The notes under the pieces: generated by a model | Databases searched by the model: none | Seen by the model: only the letters and a program-made list of their open reading frames with translations | What the model was told of the DNA's origin: nothing | Part shown: positions 58,313 to 64,000 of the stretch, in pieces | Layout of the letters: each line of letters begins with the position of its first letter | Position numbering within the stretch: the first letter of the stretch is position 1 | NCBI RefSeq assembly: GCF_030161895.1 | Contig: NZ_BSVB01000001.1 | Location: 1,178,001 to 1,242,000, forward strand | Source: Pseudolysinimonas kribbensis | Lineage (GTDB): Bacteria > Actinomycetota > Actinomycetes > Actinomycetales > Microbacteriaceae | Reading direction: 5' to 3' | DNA length: 64,000 bases | Position numbers and translations under genes: made by a program

Positions 58313-59460
58313 CGGGCCTCCTCGTGCTCGGCGTGCTCGGACTCGGCATGCTCGGACTCGGCGTCGCGGGCGAGCTCGTCCGCGAGCATCGCCCACTGCT
58401 CCTCGAGCCGCGGCGTGCGTTCGGCGTACACGTGCCGGAACAGGTCCTCCGGGTCGGGCACGTGCTCGGCCTGCAACGCGTCGCGCAGCTCGGCCGCGAC
58501 CGCCTCGGCCTCCGCCGTGATCTCGTCCTCCGCCGCCGCGCTCAGGGCGTCGCAGACGCGCAGGTAGGACCGCAGCCGGATGAGCGGATCGCGGGCCACC
58601 CACTCCTGCACCTCGGCGCGATCGCGGTAGCGGGTGTCGTCGTCCGCGTTGGTGTGCGCCTGGATGCGGTAGGTGTGGGCCTCGACGAGGGTCGGGCCGC
58701 CTCCCGCGCGCGCCCGGTCGACGGCGGCGTGCATGACGGCCAGGAGCGCCGCGGCGTCGTTGCCGTCGACGCGCACGCCCGGCATCCCGTAGCCGATGGC
58801 CTTGTGCGCGAGGGATGCCGCCGCCGTCTGCCGCGACAGCGGCACCGAGATCGCGAAGCCGTTGTTCTGCACGAGGAAGACCACCGCGAGCCCGAACACC
58901 GCGGCGAGGTTCAGCGCCTCGTGGAAGTCGCCCTCGCTGGTCGCGCCGTCGCCGCACATGGCGACGACCACGGTGTCCTCGCCGCGCAGCTTCGCCGCGT
59001 GCGCGAAACCCGCCGCGTGCAGCAGCTGGGTGGCGAGCGGGGTCGCCTGCGGGGCGACGCCGTGCTCCCGCGGGTCGTACCCGCTGTGCCAGTCGCCCTG
59101 CAGCAGCACCATCGCCTCGGCGGGCGGAACGCCGCGCCCGATCACGGCGACCGCGTCGCGGTAGGTGGGGAACAGCCAATCCCGCTCCGCCAGCGGGAGG
59201 GCCGCGGCGACCTCGCACGCCTCCTGGCCGTGCGAGGAGGGGTACACGGCGAGCCGGCCCTGCCGCACGAGCGCGGAGCACTGCTCGTTGATCCGCCGCG
59301 CGACCACGAGCGCCCGGTAGGCGGCCTGCAGCTCGCTCAGCGGCGGCATCGGGTACCGCGTCTCGTCCAGCGCGCGGCCGTCCTGGTCGAGGAAGCGCAC
59401 GGGCGTCTCGCCCGGCAGCAGCTCGGAGTCCTCGTGGGCCACGGTGCCCCCTTCCGGCAT
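58309..59460 (-). CDS. 2-oxoacid dehydrogenase E1 alpha
   Basis: 383 residues from ATG 59460; GTG 59442, six codons later, has a better ribosome site (AAGGGGG) and may be the true start. TPP-binding region: VVVAMCGDGATSEGDFHEAL (GDG) to VVFLVQNNGFAISVPLSRQT (NN), then VEAHTYRIQAHTNADDDTRY with the phosphorylation-loop-like segment. LDETRYPMPPLSELQAAYRA at the start is typical of branched-chain or PDH-type E1 alpha. An acidic tail of AESEH repeats ends the protein. First gene of E1 alpha-E1 beta-E2, divergent from an Lrp regulator. Confidence 0.9.
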   Translation of the reverse strand: MPEGGTVAHEDSELLPGETPVRFLDQDGRALDETRYPMPPLSELQAAYRALVVARRINEQCSALVRQGRLAVYPSSHGQEACEVAAALPLAERDWLFPTYRDAVAVIGRGVPPAEAMVLLQGDWHSGYDPREHGVAPQATPLATQLLHAAGFAHAAKLRGEDTVVVAMCGDGATSEGDFHEALNLAAVFGLAVVFLVQNNGFAISVPLSRQTAAASLAHKAIGYGMPGVRVDGNDAAALLAVMHAAVDRARAGGGPTLVEAHTYRIQAHTNADDDTRYRDRAEVQEWVARDPLIRLRSYLRVCDALSAAAEDEITAEAEAVAAELRDALQAEHVPDPEDLFRHVYAERTPRLEEQWAMLADELARDAESEHAESEHAEHEEAR

Positions 59461-59476
59461 CTTCGCCTGGACGGTC

Positions 59477-59482
59477 TGTATA
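59477..59482 (-). promoter_or_regulatory. -10 element of the 2-oxoacid dehydrogenase promoter
   Basis: TATACA on the minus strand, 17 bases before the first start codon (59460). The -35 region is weak. Start of transcription near 59470 would leave a leader of about 10 or 28 bases depending on which start is used. Confidence 0.4.
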
Positions 59483-59487
59483 CAAAT

Positions 59488-59499
59488 CCTCGGCCGAGG
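59488..59499. promoter_or_regulatory. 12-bp perfect palindrome in the E1 alpha/Lrp region
   Basis: CCTCGGCCGAGG, within the spacer of the E1 alpha promoter. A candidate site for a regulator that blocks RNA polymerase. It lacks the AT-rich core usual for Lrp sites. Confidence 0.4.
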
Positions 59500-59529
59500 T
59501 GACGCCGTGTGCCAGGGATTCCGATGGAT

Positions 59530-59547
59530 CGTGGATTTCCGTCCACG
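59530..59547. promoter_or_regulatory. Inverted repeat upstream of the Lrp gene
   Basis: CGTGGA-TTTCCG-TCCACG has perfect 6-bp arms, 52 bp before the Lrp ATG. A candidate Lrp autoregulatory site shared with the dehydrogenase operon. Confidence 0.4.
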
Positions 59548-59598
59548 TCGGCGCCCCGTTGGGTACGATCTGTCCAGCGGCGCAAGACGGGACGTGCG

Positions 59599-60057
59599 AT
59601 GCAGCTCGACGAGACCGACCGGCAGATCATGGCCGAGCTGCGCCGCGACGGCCGCGCGGCGATGAGCGTCGTCGCCCAGGCCGTGCACATCTCGCGCGCG
59701 AACGCCTACGCGCGCGTCAACCGGATGATCGAGGCGGGGGTCATCACCGGCTTCGGCGTGCGCATCGACCCCGTGCGCGCCGGGCAGCACTCCTCGGCCT
59801 ACGTCGAGCTGTCGATCCGGCAGGAGTCGTGGCAGCAGGTGCGCGAGCAGCTGCTGCGGATCGACGCCGTCGCCCACATCGCGCTCATCGGCGGCGAGTT
59901 CGACGTGATCCTGCTCGTGCGGGCGCGCGACAACCGCGAGCTGCGCCGGGTCGTGCTCGAGGAGCTGCAGGCCATCCCCGAGGTGCGCACGACCCGCACC
60001 TCGCTCATCTTCGAAGACCTCGAGCCGCTCGACGAGGCGGCGGTCAGCGCCCGGTGA
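59599..60057 (+). CDS. Lrp/AsnC-family regulator (probable bkdR)
   Basis: 152 residues from ATG 59599. HTH: LDETDRQIMAELRRDGRAAM, VVAQAVHISRANAYARVNRM, IEAGVITGFGVRIDPVRAGQ. The RAM effector domain has HIALIGGEFDVILLVRARDN and a C-terminal TRTSLIFEDLEPL. Members next to bkd operons sense branched-chain amino acids. It is divergent from E1 alpha, so control of that operon is likely. Its last 14 bases overlap, tail to tail, the enoyl-CoA hydratase gene. Confidence 0.88.
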   Translation: MQLDETDRQIMAELRRDGRAAMSVVAQAVHISRANAYARVNRMIEAGVITGFGVRIDPVRAGQHSSAYVELSIRQESWQQVREQLLRIDAVAHIALIGGEFDVILLVRARDNRELRRVVLEELQAIPEVRTTRTSLIFEDLEPLDEAAVSAR

Positions 60058-60813
60058 AGTCCGGCGTCCGCTTCTGCTGGAACGCCGCGAACCCCTCGCG
60101 GTAATCGGCGGTCGCGCACAGCTCGGCCTGCGCCGCGTTCTCCTCGGTCATGCTCGCCCAGAGCCCGAGCCGCTCGTCGCGCAGCCGGGCGACGAGCCGC
60201 TTGCTGGCCAGGAACGCGCGGGTGGCCCCGGATGCCGCGCGCCGGGCCGCCGCGAACGTCGCCTGCTCGAGGTCGGCATCCGGCACGACCTGGCTGAACA
60301 GGCCCGCCCGCACCGCCTCGTCGCCCGTCATGAGCCGCCCGCTGTAGACCAGGTCGAGCGTCTTGTGCGCGCCGAGCCGCTCGACGAACAGCGCATGCCC
60401 GCCCGAGTCGAGGGTCGCGCCGAGGTTCGCGAACGGCGAGCCGATCCGGGCCGACTCGGCGACGTAGACCACGTCGGTCGCGATGAGCAGCCCGAGCCCG
60501 ACGCCGAGCGCCGCGCCCTGCGCCGCGGCGAACGTCGGCGCGGGGAACGCGCTCATCCGCTGCAGCAGCGGCTGCACGAGCCCGCCGAGGTACCCGAGCA
60601 CGTCGTCGTCGGCCGGATCGACGCCCTGGATGTCGCGGCCGGCGCAGAACGCGCGCCCCTCCCCGCGCAGCACGAGCGCACGCACGCCCGCCGCCTCGGC
60701 CCCCGGTATGCGTCGTCGAGATCGGCGATCGCGCCCTCGTCGAGGGCGTTGAGCTTCTCGGGGCGGTCGAGGGTGATGATGGCGACGCCGTCGTCGAGGT
60801 CGAGGTGCGGCAT
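60044..60813 (-). CDS. Enoyl-CoA hydratase/isomerase (one frame break near 60702)
   Basis: About 256 residues of the crotonase family. It begins DGVAIITLDRPEKLNALDEG; the oxyanion-hole regions are VLRGEGRAFCAGRDIQGVDP and AAQGAALGVGLGLLIATDVV, with ARIGSPFANLGATLDSGGHA next. One base added to CCCCC 60700-60704 joins DDAYRG to AEAAGVRALVL. AAGGG precedes ATG 60813. It lies 11 bp after the paaE stop and probably belongs to the paa operon, as PaaG-like isomerase or PaaF-like hydratase in phenylacetate degradation; which one cannot be told. Asp in the GATLD position (where typical hydratases have Glu) favours an isomerase-type (PaaG) role. Confidence 0.85.
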
Positions 60814-60824
60814 GGTCGTGCCCT

Positions 60825-61949
60825 TCAGGCGTCGTAGTCGACGACGATCGCCGGCGAGGTCGGATGCGACTGGCAGGTGAGCACGTAGCCCGCCTCCAGC
60901 TCGTCGGGTTCGAGCGCGAAGTTCTCCGCCATCCGCACCGACCCCTCGCGCAGCCGCGCGCGGCAGGTGCCGCAGACGCCGCCCGTGCAGGCGAACGGCA
61001 CGTCGGCGCGCACCCGCAGCGCCGCGTTGAGCACGCTCTCGACCGCGGGCTGCGGCATGACGACGGTGGAGGTGCGGCCGTCGAGGGTGAACCGCACCGT
61101 CGCCGCGTCGACGCCGACGGCCGGGTCCGGCGCACGTCCGGCGACGGCCGGCATCGGATGCTCGGGCCGCCCCGTCGTGAACAGCTCGAAACGGATGGCC
61201 TCCCGCGCCACGCCGGCCCCGGTCAGACGCGCGCGGCACAGCTCCACGAGGTCCAGCGGCCCGCACAGGAACCACTCGTCGACATCCGCGGGGCGCACGA
61301 GCGCGGCCAGGATGCCGTCGAGCCGCTCCGCGTCGATGCGGCCGGAGAGCAGCCGTGACGTGCGCTCCTCGCGGGTGAGCACGTGGTGCAGGGCCAACCG
61401 CTGCCGGTACCGGTCCTTGAGGTCCGCGAGCTCCTCGAGGAACATCACCTCGAGCGAGGTGCGATTCGTGTAGACGAGGCTGAACCGCGCACGCTCGGTG
61501 CCGCCCAGCACGGCGCGCACGAGCGCCATCACCGGGGTCACGCCGGAGCCGGCCGCGATCGCGGCGAAGTGCCGGCCCTCCGCCGCCGCGAGGTCGGTCG
61601 TGAAGGTGCCCTGCGGGCTCATGACGTCGAGCGTCATGCCGGGCGCGAGCTGCTCGAGCGCCCAGGTCGAGAACCGGCCGCCGACGTCGCGCTTGATCGC
61701 GATGCGCAGCTCGCCGGGCTCCGGCGGCTGGCAGATGGAGTAGCTGCGGCGCAGTTCGAGCCCGTCCGGGCTCGCGAGCCGGGTGCGCAGCGCGACGTAC
61801 TGCCCCGGGGCGTAGTCGTAGTCGCCGTGCAGCCCGGGCGGCACCGCGAACGCCACCTCGATGCTGTCCGGGGTGAGCGGGCGCACCTCGCGCACCGCGA
61901 GCGGGTGGAACCGTGCGCGGCGCCGGGTCGCGAGGTTCTGCGCGGCCAC
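60825..61949 (-). CDS. paaE: Phenylacetyl-CoA epoxidase reductase subunit PaaE
   Basis: 374 residues from GTG 61949. FAD domain: DYAPGQYVALRTRLASPDG, LRRSYSICQPPEPGELRIAI; NAD(P) domain: FAAIAAGSGVTPVMALVRAV and VDEWFLCGPLDLVELC; C-terminal plant-type 2Fe-2S ferredoxin with FACTGGVCGTCRARLREG and YVLTCQSHP. It passes electrons from NADPH to the di-iron epoxidase PaaAC. The five paa genes are nearly contiguous, with a 2-bp gap from paaD. Confidence 0.93.
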   Translation of the reverse strand: MAAQNLATRRRARFHPLAVREVRPLTPDSIEVAFAVPPGLHGDYDYAPGQYVALRTRLASPDGLELRRSYSICQPPEPGELRIAIKRDVGGRFSTWALEQLAPGMTLDVMSPQGTFTTDLAAAEGRHFAAIAAGSGVTPVMALVRAVLGGTERARFSLVYTNRTSLEVMFLEELADLKDRYRQRLALHHVLTREERTSRLLSGRIDAERLDGILAALVRPADVDEWFLCGPLDLVELCRARLTGAGVAREAIRFELFTTGRPEHPMPAVAGRAPDPAVGVDAATVRFTLDGRTSTVVMPQPAVESVLNAALRVRADVPFACTGGVCGTCRARLREGSVRMAENFALEPDELEAGYVLTCQSHPTSPAIVVDYDA

Positions 61950-61951
61950 GC

Positions 61952-62458
61952 TCAGAGCACCCTGAAGTAGTCGAACGGCTCGAGGCACGAGCGGCACTCG
62001 TAGAGCGCCTTGCACGAGGTCGAGCCGAACCGCGAGACCTCGACGGTGTCGGCGGAGCCGCACCGCGGGCAGCGGGTGGCGAGGGTCAGCCGCACGGGAC
62101 CGCCCGCGTGCCCGGCGCGACCGGAGGGCGGCGCGATGCCGAACTCGGCGAGCTTGCGGCGGCCGGCCTCGCTCATCCAGTCGGTGGTCCAGGCCGGGTG
62201 CAGGACCGTGCGCACCTCGACGCGCCCAGCGCCGAACGCATGATGGAATGCACGGCCCAGGTCGTCGCGGATCGCGTCCATCGCCGGGCACCCCGAGTAG
62301 GTCGGCGTGATCGTGACCCGTGCGACGCCGTCGGCGACCTCGACCGCGCGCAGGATGCCGAGGTCCTCGATCGTGAGCACCGGGATCTCGGGGTCGACGA
62401 CCGTCGCGGCCAGGCGCCAGGCCGCCTCCCGGTCGAGCGTCGCGGTCACGGCGCTCAC
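61952..62458 (-). CDS. paaD: Phenylacetyl-CoA epoxidase maturation subunit PaaD
   Basis: 168 residues from GTG 62458. An MIP18/DUF59-type domain (VVDPEIPVLTIEDLGILRAV, TITPTYSGCPAMDAIRDDLG) is followed by a C-terminal zinc-ribbon-like part LATRCPRCGSADTVEVSRFG, TSCKALYECRSCLEPFDYFR with paired Cys. PaaD helps assemble iron or Fe-S centres in the epoxidase. It shares GTGA with paaC. Confidence 0.93.
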   Translation of the reverse strand: MSAVTATLDREAAWRLAATVVDPEIPVLTIEDLGILRAVEVADGVARVTITPTYSGCPAMDAIRDDLGRAFHHAFGAGRVEVRTVLHPAWTTDWMSEAGRRKLAEFGIAPPSGRAGHAGGPVRLTLATRCPRCGSADTVEVSRFGSTSCKALYECRSCLEPFDYFRVL

Positions 62459-63279
62459 CAGGTCGCTCCCGGATGCGCACGGGCGAGCACCTGCAGCTCG
62501 GCCAGCAGCAGGCCGAGGTGCTCGGTGTGGATGCCGTGCCGGCCGCCGCCGCGAGCCAGGTCGGGGTCGGGCAGCTCGATTCCGGTCTCGGCGGCGAGCG
62601 CGCCCATCGCCTGATCGAACGGCGCCCGCAGCGTCGAGGGCCGCACGGCGACGCCCTCGAGCCGGTCGAGCAGCGGCTCGTCGCGGAACAGGTCGCCGAC
62701 GTACGGCCAGACATGCTCGAGCGCGGTGAGCAGGCGGCGGCGGGAATCGTCGGTGCCGAGTGCGAGGCGGCGGAACCACTCCGTGCTGTGCTCGCGATGG
62801 TAGGCGACCTCCTTGGCGGCCTTCGCGGCGATCGCGGCGAGGGTCGCATCGGAGGACTCCTGCAGCCGGTCGTAGAGCTCGACCTGGAAGACCGCGAACG
62901 CCAGCTGCCGCACGAGGGTGTGCGCGTAGTCGCCGTTCGGCAGCTCGGCGAGCTGCGCGCAGCGGAACTCGCGCTCGTCCCGCCAGTACGCGAGGTCGTC
63001 CTCGGTGCGCCCGTCGGCGGTTCCGGCGTGGCTCAGCAGCGAGCGCGCGTGGCCGAGCAGATCGAGGGCGATGTTGGCCAGCGCCATGTCCTCCTCGAGC
63101 TCGGGGCCGCGCGAGATCCACCACCCCAGGCACTGCGCGAGCACGAGCGCGTCGTCGCCCAGCCAGAGCGCGTACTCGGCCGCATCGGCCGTCGCCGCCT
63201 CCTCGCCGCCTCCGACGATCTCGTCGGCGAGCGACAGGCGGTCGACGATCACCTCGCCGTGCGGGTCGGCCCGGGTCAC
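62455..63279 (-). CDS. paaC: Phenylacetyl-CoA epoxidase structural subunit PaaC
   Basis: 274 residues from GTG 63279. Ferritin-like helices: LWLGDDALVLAQCLGWWISR, ELEEDMALANIALDLLGHAR, CAQLAELPNGDYAHTLVRQL and KAAKEVAYHREHSTEWFRRL, as in PaaC, which pairs with PaaA and holds no full di-iron site. Both flanking genes overlap by GTGA. Confidence 0.93.
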   Translation of the reverse strand: MTRADPHGEVIVDRLSLADEIVGGGEEAATADAAEYALWLGDDALVLAQCLGWWISRGPELEEDMALANIALDLLGHARSLLSHAGTADGRTEDDLAYWRDEREFRCAQLAELPNGDYAHTLVRQLAFAVFQVELYDRLQESSDATLAAIAAKAAKEVAYHREHSTEWFRRLALGTDDSRRRLLTALEHVWPYVGDLFRDEPLLDRLEGVAVRPSTLRAPFDQAMGALAAETGIELPDPDLARGGGRHGIHTEHLGLLLAELQVLARAHPGATW

Positions 63280-63584
63280 AGGTGCGGCACCCCCTCCGAC
63301 TTCGTGTAGTAGACGGCGTGGCGGTAGTTCTTGCCCGCGGGGGATTCGAACCAGGCGCCCCGGGCATCCGGGTCGGAGGTCGTGATCGACTCGGCCGGCA
63401 CGACCCAGATCGACACGCCCTCGCCCCGGCGGGTGTAGAGGTCGCGGGCGTTCTGGATCGCCATGGTCGCGTCGGGCGCGTGCAGCGACCCGGCGTGCAC
63501 GTGCGAGAGTCCGCGGTTGGCCCGCACGAAGACCTCCCAGAGGGGCCAGATCTCGCGCGCGTCCGCGGCGCCGGGCGTCGTCAT
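63276..63584 (-). CDS. paaB: Phenylacetyl-CoA epoxidase subunit PaaB
   Basis: 102 residues from ATG 63584. [40 protein letters not shown] and [20 protein letters not shown] are characteristic. PaaB is a small structural subunit that bridges PaaAC heterodimers. ATG overlaps the paaA stop (ATGA). Confidence 0.95.
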   Translation of the reverse strand: MTTPGAADAREIWPLWEVFVRANRGLSHVHAGSLHAPDATMAIQNARDLYTRRGEGVSIWVVPAESITTSDPDARGAWFESPAGKNYRHAVYYTKSEGVPHL

Positions 63585-64000
63585 GCTGCCTGCTCCGCGG
63601 CGTCGGCCTGCTTGCGCGCGTAGGCCGCGGCGGCCTCCCGCACCCACGCGCCGTCCTCGAACGCGGCGCGGCGGTGCGCGAGACGCTGGGTGTTGCAGGG
63701 TCCGCGACCGCCGAGCACCTCCTGGAACTCGTGCCAGTCGAGCTCGCCGTACGCCCAGTGCCCGGTCGCCTCGTCGAAGCGCAGGTCCGGGTCGGGCAGC
63801 GTCACACCGAGCGCCTCGGCCTGCGGCACGAGCATGTCGACGAATCGCTGACGCAGGTCGTCGTTGCTGAAGCGCTTGATGTTCCAGGCCATCGACTGCT
63901 GGGAGTTGACGCTCTCCTCGTCGGGCGGTCCGAACATCATGAGACTGGGTGCGTACCAGCGGTCGACGGCATCCTGCGCCATCGCGCGCTGCGCCGGAGT
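63581..64000 (-). CDS. paaA: Phenylacetyl-CoA epoxidase catalytic subunit PaaA, partial
   Basis: About 139 C-terminal residues; the frame is open at the right edge, so the N-terminal part with most di-iron ligands is outside. [40 protein letters not shown] and [20 protein letters not shown] are the conserved PaaA end. It epoxidises phenylacetyl-CoA. First gene of the paaABCDE series; its promoter is not in the window. Confidence 0.93.
   Translation of the reverse strand, partial: TPAQRAMAQDAVDRWYAPSLMMFGPPDEESVNSQQSMAWNIKRFSNDDLRQRFVDMLVPQAEALGVTLPDPDLRFDEATGHWAYGELDWHEFQEVLGGRGPCNTQRLAHRRAAFEDGAWVREAAAAYARKQADAAEQAA

Overview
The window is very GC-rich, densely coded DNA from an actinobacterium, most probably of the family Microbacteriaceae. 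The family guess rests on a DUF222/HNH endonuclease, two DUF7882-like proteins beginning MGRLxY, LAxTG-type sorting signals, a QcrB-type cytochrome b, many GTG starts and ATGA/GTGA overlaps, leaderless TAGNNT promoters, and intergenic palindromes with the cores TATCGAGACC and CTACTCGACC. No rRNA, tRNA, CRISPR array, insertion sequence or prophage was seen.

Quality caveat. Twenty-three otherwise good genes are broken by 31 single-base losses. Each is repaired by adding one G or C, nearly always to a run of 3 to 5 identical bases. This looks like homopolymer under-calling rather than gene decay, so these genes are reported as single CDSs with the break stated. One locus (15620-15967) looks more seriously damaged.

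Layout. (1) 1-13578: a carbohydrate utilisation island. It has two GH38 alpha-mannosidase-type proteins, an ABC sugar importer without its own ATPase (binding protein plus two permeases), a divergent LacI regulator with two matching operators (TGTGG-N8-CCACA), two Gfo/Idh/MocA dehydrogenases, an FAD oxidoreductase and an MFS exporter. (2) 13711-24936: small acidic proteins, the HNH protein, an enolase-superfamily/TPP-enzyme pair, a three-gene GMC dehydrogenase unit, an alpha/beta hydrolase, a DUF7882 pair, a GNAT and a zinc alcohol dehydrogenase. (3) 24976-28323: thiolase, CoA-transferase B and A, and a divergent IclR regulator (beta-ketoadipate or ketone-body type). (4) 28338-31706: methyltransferase-like protein, a stand-alone ScoMcrA-head-like protein, an SDR, an ice-binding-domain surface protein and a small membrane protein. 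(5) 31780-38801: PucR regulator, class III aminotransferase, CoA-acylating semialdehyde dehydrogenase, gamma-glutamyltransferase and a membrane protein, which suggests omega-amino-acid catabolism. (6) 38878-42977: a TrpE/TrpG-type pair and an orphan cytochrome b that seems to have lost one haem site. (7) 42974-47009: small proteins and a PadR-DUF1048-ABC exporter operon with a clear palindromic operator. (8) 47052-54540: a LAL-type LuxR regulator, a 1,463-residue DUF11-like repeat protein with a LAATG sorting signal, and a lipoprotein, all on one strand. (9) 54680-64000: an MFS transporter, a branched-chain-type 2-oxoacid dehydrogenase operon (E1 alpha, E1 beta, E2) with a divergent Lrp regulator, and the phenylacetyl-CoA epoxidase operon paaABCDE followed by an enoyl-CoA hydratase; paaA runs off the right edge.

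The gene set fits a soil- or plant-associated heterotroph that takes up mannose-containing glycans and channels sugars, aromatic acids and branched-chain or omega-amino acids into acyl-CoA intermediates. All family assignments come from reading the sequence; no database search was run.
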